DNA of 64,000 nt from Planktosalinus sp963975935 (GTDB taxonomy: Bacteria > Bacteroidota > Bacteroidia > Flavobacteriales > Flavobacteriaceae), in NCBI GenBank assembly GCA_963975935.1, contig CAXBIQ010000012.1:1-64000 (forward strand), in the 5' to 3' direction. The notes beneath the pieces are model-generated. The model was not told the DNA's origin. It did no database searches and saw nothing but the letters and a program-made list of their open reading frames with translations. Numbering within the stretch: position 1 is the stretch's first letter; each line of letters begins with the position of its first letter. Position numbers and translations under genes: made by a program. Of the stretch, positions 17,469 through 26,000 are shown piece by piece.

Positions 17469-17838
17469 AACTTAAAAACCTGATGGTCAAAGGATAGCTT
17501 ACCGGATTGTCATTACTGGCGTTTACCCCGTTGATAATGGGATATACCAGTGAAAGGATACAGATAATAACAAGACCCAGGATGCCGAGACCCAATGCCA
17601 GGATAAGCGGTATGCATATCAGGGCATAGAGAAACATACTGAGCTGGAAATTGATGATTTCTTTGCCGTGTGCATCCATTCCCGCTACCCGGTCTTTGTT
17701 TACTGCCCACAAAATAAGGGGAACGAGCAAACCACCGAAACCGGTTATATAAGTCAATAATTGGGACAGGTGCAAGATTACAAGAAGTTGTTTGTCTTGT
17801 CTGAGTGTGGTACTGTTGTTTGGATTGATTACTTCCAT
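17467..17838 (-). CDS. DUF4870-family small membrane protein
   Basis: 123 residues from the ATG at 17838 (MEVINPNNSTT); the open frame extends 16 codons further without support. Three to four hydrophobic segments are seen (LLTYITGFGGLLVPLILWAV, LSMFLYALICIPLILALGLG, LVIICILSLVYPI) with GKEIINFQLS between them, the hallmark of DUF4870/Tic20-like proteins. The function is not known. It lies 52 bp after the end of the broken response-regulator frame. Confidence 0.8.
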   Translation of the reverse strand: MEVINPNNSTTLRQDKQLLVILHLSQLLTYITGFGGLLVPLILWAVNKDRVAGMDAHGKEIINFQLSMFLYALICIPLILALGLGILGLVIICILSLVYPIINGVNASNDNPVSYPLTIRFLS

Positions 17839-17890
17839 GGGTTTTGATTTTTTTGATTGACACCTATAGGTCGTTAAAATAATCAAATCG

Positions 17891-18292
17891 TTACAATGCC
17901 ATTTCTTTTTCCAAAAGTTCCCGGATGGTATTCTTTACAATGGGCTTGATAAGGTACCCTGATATCTCCTTATAATCATCTGATCATTCAATATCCTGCC
18001 TGGCAATGGAAGAGCTTGCTATATAAACGGTTACCGGCTTACACAATTCCGGATACAGGGTTTTATAGCTTTCCATAAACTCCCAGCCGTCCATCACCGG
18101 CATGTTTATATCCAGCAGGACAATATCAGGCAATTTGCCTGCGTTGCCCTTATTTTCCATAAAACTGTTAATAGCCTCCTCCCCATTGGAAAAGCAGGTA
18201 ATCTCTGTTTTAAAATCCAGTTTCTGAATGGTTTTTTTCAGCAACAGTTTATACAAATCGTCATCGTCTATTATACACAGTTTTTTTGTCAT
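17891..18292 (-). pseudogene. Response regulator receiver interrupted by in-frame TGA
   Basis: From the ATG at 18292 the frame encodes a receiver domain with acidic pocket IDDDD, phospho-acceptor VLLDINMPVMDG, and YIASSS, then hits TGA at 17984-17986 after 102 residues. The same frame continues without change for 30 more codons (SDDYKEISGYLIKPI..., ending at TAA 17891-17893), which includes the conserved Lys of the fold (LIKP). A complete domain of 133 codons is thus split by one nonsense codon, possibly CGA to TGA. The truncated product lacks beta-5/alpha-5 and the switch Lys, so it is probably non-functional. It lies 73 bp downstream of the receiver/PAS kinase gene. Confidence 0.85.
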
Positions 18293-18365
18293 CTTTTTTT
18301 ACTTGTTTTTTGTGAGATTGCCTGAATCATCTTAGGGTTGTTAACCGGCAAAAAAATTCGACTTT

Positions 18366-20291
18366 TTATTTTATATAGATTTTAAATGTTGTTCCTGTTT
18401 CCAGATTGCTATCCACTTCAATTTTACCGCCCATGGCCTCAATCTGGTTTTTACTCATAAATAGCCCCAGGCCCTTTGCATCTTTGTTGTTATGAAAGGT
18501 TTTGTACATCCCAAACAGTTTGTTTCGGTACTTTTCAAGGTTGATACCAATACCATTGTCTGAAATTTCCAGAACCGTATAAATCCCTTCTTCCTTACTG
18601 CTTACCTGAATGTGTGGCGTTCTGTCAGGGTGCCTGTATTTAATTGCATTGAGGACCAGGTTGTGCAAAATACTCTCCAGGTAGCTCTTGCTGTAGTTGA
18701 TTGCTTTATCATCTGGGATGTTCAATTCTATAACTGCAGCTGTCGCATCTATCTGATTGTAGAGTGCTTTCAATATTTTTTCCACAAACGGTTTCAGCAG
18801 GATGGTTTCTACTTTCAATTCGGTGTTGGTTTGTATGGAAACCACCTCGTTCAGGTTAAACATGGTATTGTTCAGTGCTGCAGCGACATCTTTGAGGTGC
18901 TGCATCATTTCGTTTCTTTCTTCTGCATCGTCTGTATCTTCCAGATAATTTACAATATTCTGCATATTGCTGGTATGGGAACGCAAATTGTGAGAAACGA
19001 TGTAAGAGAAATTAAGGAGCCTCTTGTTTTGGTTTGTGAGCAGGTCAATGGTGTTGTGAAGTTCCTGTGTCCTGAGTTTGCGCAGGGTTATATCCCGCAT
19101 GACCACAATGTACTGATAGGGTTTATTGTGTTTATTGAGAAAAGGAACAATAGTGGTGTTCATCCAGAAAAAGGTATCATCCTTTGCTTTCATTTTAATT
19201 TCCCCTTTCCATATCTTCCCTTCAGAGATGGTGTTCCAAATTTTTATGTAAAAAAATACCGGATGTTCTTTTGAGTTAAACAGCCTGTAGTCGCTTCCCA
19301 AAAGTTCCTTTTGGGTATATTTGGACAAGGTCATCACTTCCTCATTGACATAGGTAAGTTTTCCTTTTGTATTGGCAATAGCCACAATGGAACTTTCATC
19401 GAGGGCTATTTTATAATCTGTGAGGTCCCTCAGGGTTTTTTCAAGCTTTACTTTGCTGACAATGTTTTCGGTAATATCCCTGAAGTTGGTCATATAGCCT
19501 TCAATACCGGGGATGAGACGCCCGTCACTGATAATGGCTTTTACCCAAATATACTGCCCGTTTTTATGCAGGATGCGTTCTTCTTCAATAATTGAAAAAT
19601 TATCTTCTGCTCTGCTTAACTTGCTAAATTTATCTTCCCGTTTGGCGAGGTCTGCCGGGTGAATGTGTTGTACCACATTAGTGCCCACAAACTCATTAAC
19701 GGTATACCCCAGTACTTTTTCAATGGCGGGGCTGGCATAGGTAATGAGACCTGAATCAGTATATGTAATAACGGGTTCCTGTGAGTGCTCAATGAGTCCT
19801 TTAAACCGCTGTGTGTATTCCCAGCGCTGTTTTCTTGCTTCTTTAATATTGTTTTTCTCACCACTTTGTCTAAGGACCTTGTATATGGTAGCCGGTAAAG
19901 CCGAGCTGTTTTCTTTTAAAAGAAAATCTGCTGCACCCATTTTCAGAAAATCCATAGCAGATTTATTACAGCTATGCGAGGAGTAAATAATGAAAGGAGT
20001 TTCCGGAAACAGCATTTTACAATAGTTGAGAATGTCTTTTCCCTCAATCTCATTCAAATGCAATTCTGAAAGCACCAGATTGGGTTTCTTTTCTTTAAGG
20101 AATTGTTTAAATTCAGTAACTGAATCTGTAATGTAAATCTGGAAAGTGATATTTTCGAGGCTATCGAGTTGTTCTTTGATGGCCGGAAGGGATTGTTTAT
20201 GGTCCAGAACCAGAACGGTAATTTTTTTAAAGACTGCTTCCGGTCTTGTTTCATCTACCGGTTCTAAAGTGCGGTTTTCAGGATTTAACAT
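18366..20291 (-). CDS. Hybrid sensor kinase: degenerate receiver - PAS - PAS - HisKA-like - HATPase
   Basis: 641 residues. Residues ~24-145 have a receiver fold (ITVLVLDHKQS..., AADFLLKENS), but the phospho-acceptor Asp is Glu76 (NLVLSELHLNE), so it may be locked or act only as a docking domain. PAS 1 (~165-285, GLIEHSQEPVITYTDSGL) and PAS 2 (~290-410, IALDESSIVAIANTKGKL) are followed by a kinase of the Bacteroidota type with FSYIVSHNLRSHTSNMQ as H-box. The HATPase has HNLVLNAIKYRHP, EISDNGIGI and KGLGLFMSKNQ. There are no membrane segments. The neighbouring orphan receivers are likely partners. Confidence 0.88.
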   Translation of the reverse strand: MLNPENRTLEPVDETRPEAVFKKITVLVLDHKQSLPAIKEQLDSLENITFQIYITDSVTEFKQFLKEKKPNLVLSELHLNEIEGKDILNYCKMLFPETPFIIYSSHSCNKSAMDFLKMGAADFLLKENSSALPATIYKVLRQSGEKNNIKEARKQRWEYTQRFKGLIEHSQEPVITYTDSGLITYASPAIEKVLGYTVNEFVGTNVVQHIHPADLAKREDKFSKLSRAEDNFSIIEEERILHKNGQYIWVKAIISDGRLIPGIEGYMTNFRDITENIVSKVKLEKTLRDLTDYKIALDESSIVAIANTKGKLTYVNEEVMTLSKYTQKELLGSDYRLFNSKEHPVFFYIKIWNTISEGKIWKGEIKMKAKDDTFFWMNTTIVPFLNKHNKPYQYIVVMRDITLRKLRTQELHNTIDLLTNQNKRLLNFSYIVSHNLRSHTSNMQNIVNYLEDTDDAEERNEMMQHLKDVAAALNNTMFNLNEVVSIQTNTELKVETILLKPFVEKILKALYNQIDATAAVIELNIPDDKAINYSKSYLESILHNLVLNAIKYRHPDRTPHIQVSSKEEGIYTVLEISDNGIGINLEKYRNKLFGMYKTFHNNKDAKGLGLFMSKNQIEAMGGKIEVDSNLETGTTFKIYIK

Positions 20292-20339
20292 GGGATGGGG
20301 ATCTCTGGGGATGGATTTTATTTTTTTGGGTTACAAAAG

Positions 20340-20708
20340 TTAACCGGATTGCAATTTACTTAAAATTTCAGGTATTCTATCAAACTCATAGGATTTATCA
20401 AGGAAATATTCAGCTCCCAATTCCTTACTTTTATTTTTATAAAACAAGTCTGCCTGATTGGAAAGCATAATCACTTTTACATTTGTGTGCTTTTTTTTCA
20501 GATAAGCTAAAAACTCCATGCCATTCTCATCTTTTAATGCGATATCCAAAATGACTACATCGGGCCTCTCGGTTTCCATCAGTGCCATCGCTTCAGGAAT
20601 CGTAAATGCGTGTGCGGTGAGCGTGACACACTTGATGTTGTTCAGCAAACGTTTAAGGTGTTCTGCAATGGTAACAGAATCATCAACAGAGAGTATATTA
20701 AGATGCAT
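20340..20708 (-). CDS. Single-domain response regulator
   Basis: 122 residues, receiver only. It has acidic pair DDS (ILSVDDSVTIAEHL), phospho-acceptor VVILDIALKDENG, and the Ser and Lys switch residues (IMLSNQ, YFLDKSYEFD). It is clearly paralogous to the receiver at 21495-21872; the two share VDDS/IDDS, MLSN and the DKSYEF(D/E)(R/S)IP ending. There is no output domain, so it probably acts in a phosphorelay or by protein binding. A TGTAGT-N7-ACTACA palindrome lies 75 bp upstream of the start. Confidence 0.88.
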   Translation of the reverse strand: MHLNILSVDDSVTIAEHLKRLLNNIKCVTLTAHAFTIPEAMALMETERPDVVILDIALKDENGMEFLAYLKKKHTNVKVIMLSNQADLFYKNKSKELGAEYFLDKSYEFDRIPEILSKLQSG

Positions 20709-20782
20709 CTAAGGGTATGAAATTAAAACATAAAGATGTGTTAAAAAAAGCGTGATCTCAATAGTAGAAACCCTGAAAGCAG

Positions 20783-20801
20783 TGTAGTCGGATGTACTAC
20801 A
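20783..20801. promoter_or_regulatory. 19-bp palindrome TGTAGT-N7-ACTACA, site 1
   Basis: A perfect 6-bp inverted repeat with a 7-bp spacer, centred 84 bp upstream of the start of the receiver gene at 20708. The same architecture occurs at 21951-21969 and 22382-22400. Confidence 0.6.
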
Positions 20802-20807
20802 AGACCA

Positions 20808-21371
20808 TTAAATATTTGTGCAGGATTTAATTTGATGCAATATGTTTCTATCCCAGGAAGCAAGGGTTTTTGCCAACTCCATTTTCCAGAAAAGTTCGTG
20901 TTTGTTTGCAGACTTGCTTACAGCAGTTTGACCGGGTTTGCGGGAAACCGGAACATCGAGGGGATAAAAGTAAAACATACCCCTTAAATACCCCACATGC
21001 CATTTGGTGTAATAATATTGTTCTTCATCACATAAAAAACGAGCTTCAAAAACAACGCTTTCGACACTCTCCTGAAGGAGGACCACCAAGTTCTCAATGG
21101 TGAGAAGCACATCTTCAGGATGGATAAAATCGAGAATGGAGTTTATGGATTCCTTGCCACTATCGCGAAAGGGTTCAAGAAGCGAAAAATCACTGCTCTG
21201 ATATTGAATAATTCCTTCATAATCACAAACAAAAAGAACCTCTTTGGGTATATCTTTTTCAATAAACCTTTTGGAAATGCTGTAAACCTGCTGTTCCTGA
21301 AGCTCAAGCAAATCACTGTATGCTTGCTTAAGGGCGGGTTCCTGATTTTCTGTTTTTGTACTGAAAGGCAT
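20808..21371 (-). CDS. PAS-like domain protein of the signalling cluster
   Basis: 187 residues. A central segment (EVLFVCDYEGIIQYQSSDFS ... SILDFIHPEDVLLTIENLV ... WHVGYLRGMFYFYPLDVP) has the layout of a PAS domain, including the 'IHPED' motif of PAS-3-type folds. The N-terminus (LKQAYSDLLELQEQQVYSI) is helical and could be a coiled coil; the C-terminus carries no kinase or DNA-binding domain. It probably acts as a sensory adaptor beside the orphan receivers. Its function is not recognised beyond that. Confidence 0.6.
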   Translation of the reverse strand: MPFSTKTENQEPALKQAYSDLLELQEQQVYSISKRFIEKDIPKEVLFVCDYEGIIQYQSSDFSLLEPFRDSGKESINSILDFIHPEDVLLTIENLVVLLQESVESVVFEARFLCDEEQYYYTKWHVGYLRGMFYFYPLDVPVSRKPGQTAVSKSANKHELFWKMELAKTLASWDRNILHQIKSCTNI

Positions 21372-21494
21372 GGTGTTTTATCTTTGGGGGGAGAGAGGAT
21401 GCTTCTTTTTTAAAATAAATTTTTTGTAAATGTAGTGTTGGATCCTTCTTTAGATAGTTAACACACTATTAAATAAAGATTAAAAAAGGTTAAT

Positions 21495-21872
21495 TTAATT
21501 CCACTTTAGTTTAAAGGCGTCCATCAACAATTTTGGGATGGACTCAAATTCATATGACTTATCGATATAATGACAAGCTCCCAGCTGACGGCTTTTTTTT
21601 ATATATATTTCATCAGACAAATTGCTGAGCATAAACACCCGTACAGCAGGGTAGTTTTTCTTGATAAAACCGAGCATTTCAAAACCACTTTCTTCGCTCA
21701 CCATAATATCCAGTAAAACAACATCGGGAGTTTGCTGCAGTAATATTTTTTTTCCTTCATTCAAGTCAAATGCATGGCCCACCCATTCAACTTCGTTCAG
21801 ATTTTGAAAGACATACTTGAGGTGGGTTGTAATGGTATTTGAATCATCTATTGATAATACTTTTAAAGTCAT
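21495..21872 (-). CDS. Single-domain response regulator
   Basis: 125 residues, receiver only: VLSIDDSNTITTHLKYVF, phospho-acceptor VVLLDIMVSEESG, FMLSNLS and CHYIDKSYEFESIP. It is a paralogue of the receiver at 20340-20708. An exact -7 box TAAGTTTG on the minus strand (21899-21906) gives a ~20-nt leader, and a TGTAGT-N7-ACTACA palindrome sits 61 bp further up. The orphan receiver suggests a phosphorelay within this cluster. Confidence 0.88.
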   Translation of the reverse strand: MTLKVLSIDDSNTITTHLKYVFQNLNEVEWVGHAFDLNEGKKILLQQTPDVVLLDIMVSEESGFEMLGFIKKNYPAVRVFMLSNLSDEIYIKKSRQLGACHYIDKSYEFESIPKLLMDAFKLKWN

Positions 21873-21898
21873 TGAGGTTTGGGGATGTTTTACAGGTG

Positions 21899-21969
21899 CA
21901 AACTTAAGATATTTCTTACAAATAGGAAATAGTTGACACTGTGAAGATTGTGTAGTTGAAGGAACTACA
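21899..21969 (-). promoter_or_regulatory. Receiver-gene promoter with TGTAGT-N7-ACTACA palindrome, site 2
   Basis: The -7 box TAAGTTTG is at 21899-21906 (minus strand). The palindrome TGTAGTT-gaagg-AACTACA is at 21951-21969, which also fits the TGTAGT-N7-ACTACA pattern. Palindrome centre to the final G of the -7 box is 61 bp. Confidence 0.55.
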
Positions 21970-22405
21970 ACTAGAGGATGTACAGTATCATAATAGCATA
22001 TATAAACACCAGGACAAAGATTGTAAATTTGTTATTTAATTTAAACCATTTCATATTAAAAACATCTTCAAATTAAAAATTAAAAAAAAGCTGAAGAAGC
22101 ACCCAGTATCAATTTTTTCCCTATATCAAAAAAAGCTCAAAAACTACCTTAGTGTCTTTAAAAATTTTTTAAAAAATCAATACCATAACGAGCACTTCTC
22201 AGCTTGTCTTTTTACTAATTCAATTAACAGGCCCCCGGCATGTAAAATCTTGGGGATGATAGGTTTCCATTTTCAGGAGCCTGTTATAAAATATTAACAC
22301 AATTATTTATTATGAATACATTTACACTGCAAAGGAACGGCAAATACTCAGTCTGAGAAATAGTTGGTACTATGAATGACTTGTAGTTGTTAATACTACA
22401 GGAGT
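21970..22405. other. AT-rich intergenic region with a third palindrome
   Basis: This region holds no convincing gene. It contains the third TGTAGT-N7-ACTACA palindrome (22382-22400), a -7-like box TTCCTTTG on the minus strand (22330-22337) again 61 bp from the palindrome centre, and a pair of arms AACAGGC (22226-22232) and GCCTGTT (22279-22285). A 16-codon minus-strand ORF (22220-22270) lies between the arms. A small RNA or long leader read leftward is possible. Confidence 0.4.
22382..22400. promoter_or_regulatory. 19-bp palindrome TGTAGT-N7-ACTACA, site 3
   Basis: Perfect 6-bp arms with a 7-bp spacer, located 5 bp beyond the stop of the NarL-type regulator gene. A -7-like box TTCCTTTG at 22330-22337 lies 61 bp from its centre, the same as for site 2. 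Confidence 0.55.
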
Positions 22406-23032
22406 TTAGACAAGGTTGTTGTCGAGTGCATAACGCGTTATTTCAGCGTTGTTGTTGAGGTGTAATTTATCGAGGATGCGTGCACGGTATGTGCTTATAG
22501 TATTGACGGTAAGGTTGATTTCCCGGCCAATTTCAGAAACGGTTTTTCCTGACGCAATCAGCTGGACTACCTGAAGTTCCCTGTCAGAAAGTGTTTCATA
22601 AAGGGGTTTATCAAGAGGTGTTGAAAGAGATTCTGCCAATTTTTCTGCTATGGAAGCAGAAATGTATTTCCTGCCGTTCATGACCTGCCGCACGGCGTTG
22701 AGGAGTTCTTCAGGGGCGCTGTCTTTATTGAGAAAACCGCTTGCACCGGCTTTCAGTACCCTGATGGCATATTGATCTTCAGGTTGTACACTGAGAATCA
22801 ATATGGGCATGGTGTTACCGTCTGCCCTTAGTTGTTTGAGTGTATCGAGCCCATTGCGTCCCGGCATGGAAATATCAAGCAGCACGAGGTCCATTTTTTG
22901 ATTTCGCGCTATTTGTAATGCTTCCAGACCGTTTGAAGCTTCAAAATACTCCACGTTTGAATAAGACTCATTAAGAATCTCTATCAATCCTTTACGAAGA
23001 ATGGCGTGATCGTCTGCAATCAAAATCTTCAT
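22406..23032 (-). CDS. NarL/LuxR-family response regulator
   Basis: 208 residues. The N-terminal receiver has ADDHAILRKGL, phospho-acceptor LVLLDISMPGRNG, ILSVQ and FLNKDS. The C-terminal LuxR-type HTH has LSDRELQVVQLIASGKTVSEI and TVNTISTYRARILDKL. It starts 10 bp after the stop of the large kinase gene and is surely its partner, since HisKA_3 kinases pair with NarL-type regulators. It is the natural candidate to bind the TGTAGT-N7-ACTACA palindromes nearby, because LuxR-type dimers bind such inverted repeats; this is an inference. Confidence 0.93.
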   Translation of the reverse strand: MKILIADDHAILRKGLIEILNESYSNVEYFEASNGLEALQIARNQKMDLVLLDISMPGRNGLDTLKQLRADGNTMPILILSVQPEDQYAIRVLKAGASGFLNKDSAPEELLNAVRQVMNGRKYISASIAEKLAESLSTPLDKPLYETLSDRELQVVQLIASGKTVSEIGREINLTVNTISTYRARILDKLHLNNNAEITRYALDNNLV

Positions 23033-23042
23033 GGGTCTTTAT

Positions 23043-26000
23043 TTAGCTGTTTAAATTTACAGAAACTTTTACTTTTGTACCGCCTTCTTTTTGCTTTTTT
23101 ACAAAAAATTCTGCGTTTATCATCAATGCACGTTCTCTCATACCCGTGATACCCAGGGAGAACGTATTGTTTTTATCAGCATCATCAATCCCTATTCCAT
23201 TATCAGTTACTTCCAGGGTGAGGGTATTATCTGTTTCCTTAAAAATGGTTTCAACCGCCGTTGCTTGAGCGTGGCGCATGACGTTTGTAAGTGCTTCCTG
23301 GTAAATGCGGTATATTGCTGTATTGATCTCCTTACCATAATTTCCCGATACGTTTTCAAAATGCAGGGTACAATTGATACCGGTTTGTGTTTGAAATTGC
23401 TGGGTCTGCCATTCTATGGCTGCTTCAAGCCCCAGATCATCAAGCACACCGGGACGCAAATGGGATGCTATTTTTCTGACATCATTGATTGTTTTGTTAA
23501 TATTTTCAATGAGCCTGACGGTTCTTTCGCCATCTTCCGGGAAATTTAAATCCACCTTGCTTTTCAGCCATGACACATCCAGTTTGATCCCGGTTAATTG
23601 CTGCCCCAATTCGTCATGAATTTCCCTGGCAATAGAGATGCGTTCCTCTTCCCGGGCTTCCTGAAGGTGTGCTGATAAATTGCGCAGTTTCTGATTGACA
23701 TCAAGCAGTTTCATTTCATATTCCTTTTGGGAGGTGATGTCCTGGAGTGCCCCAATCATTCTCAGGGCTTTACGCTCCACATTCCGCAGGATGATCCCCC
23801 TGTCTTTGACAAATCTGTAGGTACCGTTTGCGTGTTTGAAACGGTACTCGTTTTCCCAGTTTCGGCCATTGCCTTTGATGGCATTTTCAATACTCTTTTT
23901 TATTCTTTCATAATCGTCAGGGTGGATGTTGCTGTACCAAAACTCAGGACTTGTATTTTCCACATCATGCCCAAAGATGGTCTTAAATCCCTCACCCCAA
24001 AACATGTTGTTGGCCGGAAAGTCCCAATCCCAGACGGCATCAAAGGTTGCCTTGGTCACATATTCATAGCGTTCATTGCTGATTGCCAGGCGTTGCTCTG
24101 CCAGATACTTTTCGGTAACATCAAGGACTGTGGAAATCATTAAATTTTGATCATAGAGTGGAATGTTTCTGGCATTAATAATGCGATTAGCCCCTTTTTT
24201 GGTCGTGACCTGCAACCCTTCCCACTGCATTCTCTCTGTGTCTTTACTGTCAAGGTCACTGAATATTTGGTTCTTGATTTTATTTCTGTATTCCGGATCG
24301 GGATATACTTTCTCAAAAAAGGTATTGACATCCCGTAATTCCCTTTGTGACCAGCCATAAATTTCAGTAAAATTTTTATTCATTAAGGTAAACTTACCGG
24401 TGTGGATGTTTCTCACCGCAATGCCCACAGGAAGGTTATCAATGGCTGTTTTGATGAAATGGTTTTGCTCCCTGAGTTCCAGTTCAATTAACTTTTGACC
24501 GGTGATATCCTGAACTGTTCCTTCAAAAATAAGCGGGTCTCCCTTATCATTAAAAACCAACTCCCCTCTCTCCAGGACCCATTTTATTTTCCCGCTATCC
24601 AAAACAATGCGGTGTTCTTTTTCGAGAGCTTTTTCGCCTTTTAAAGCTTTTTTCTGTTCAGTGTAATATTCTTCAAAATCATCAGGGTGTATGGTATTGT
24701 AAAAAGCTTCCGGGCTAACCTTAAAGGTTTTTTCTGATTTTTCCCATATCTCATAGACCTGATCTGACCAGGTAAGTTTTTCATTTTTAAAATCAAACTC
24801 CCAATAGCCCAGTTTTGCAATTTTCTGAGCGGTTTGTAATTTTTCATTAAATTCAAGGATGGCCTCTTCCTGTGTTTTTTGATGTGTTATATCTCGAATA
24901 GTTCCTTTAAATAACGTTCGGTTAGTTTGATGATCCTCTACCTTTTGACCGTACTGGTGAATCCATTTTAACTTTCCCGTAGCTGTAATGATACGGTACT
25001 CTATATCCTGTTCGTCTACTAGATCAACCGGCCTGTTTGAATAGAGATAAAATTTCTCCCGGTCTGCCGGGACTACAGCTTCAAAAAAGCTGGTTGTTGT
25101 GGGAGTGTATGTTTCTTTATCAAGTTCCCATATCCTGTATATCTGGTCTGACCAAAAAAGTATTTCCTCTCCTTTAACATGCTCCCAATAACCCAGTTGA
25201 GCGATTTCCTGGGCTGTTTTTAGTTTCTCATTGTAATCTTTAATCTCTTCTTCTGTTTTGATTCGTTGCGTGATATCCCTCGCGTAACAGGCAACTCCCA
25301 CCACATCATTGTTTACAAGAATGGGACTAAAACTGGTTTCAACGGTCTTTTTTTCTTGCTTCGCCTTTGGAGGCACAGTGGTTTCAACGGTAAAGCGTTC
25401 CCCTTTTAGCCCCCTTTCATAGTATCCTTTCCACAAGTTGAGATATTCCGTTTCAAATAAATCATCTGCCAATGTATAGTCTCCCTCCTTTATTTGTATG
25501 CCTGTATAAATTGCAAATGATTTTTTAAAGGCATCATTTGCTGATATTAAGGTTATTTCCTGACTTACACTCCATATCTGGTCCTCGGTTGCGTTGATAA
25601 GGGCTTCCCTGTTTCGTTTTTCATATTCTTTCTGCCGTTCTGCTTCTTTTTGTTGTGTAATATCATTGATAAACCCAATAAAATATTCCTTCCCTCTTAT
25701 TTTTACGGTAGTCACCCCCAGGGAGATATCAATTTCTTTTTTGGACTTCGTGATGGCTGTAAGTTCAGTATTTGTGTTTATAATGGGGCCATTCCCTGTT
25801 TTATTGTAGTTTTCCATGCCCTCCAGATGAGCCTGTACATGCTTTTCAGGCATAATAAAATGATGCATCGGCTTGTTCAATACTTCCTCAGATTTCCACC
25901 CAAACATTTGCTCTGCCGTAGTATTCCAGTTGGTAATCATCCCATTTCCATCCATCATAATCACGGCACTGATGGAGTTGTTGAAGATGGAAAGCAGTTG

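Noticed and set aside
18612..19274. Plus-strand ORF of 220 codons
   Set aside because: It lies fully antisense to the PAS/HATPase part of the kinase gene, has Cys/Phe-rich composition and matches no family; it is a shadow frame.
22220..22270. 16-codon minus-strand ORF between hairpin arms
   Set aside because: Too short to support as a gene without conservation or expression data; mentioned only with the possible small RNA.
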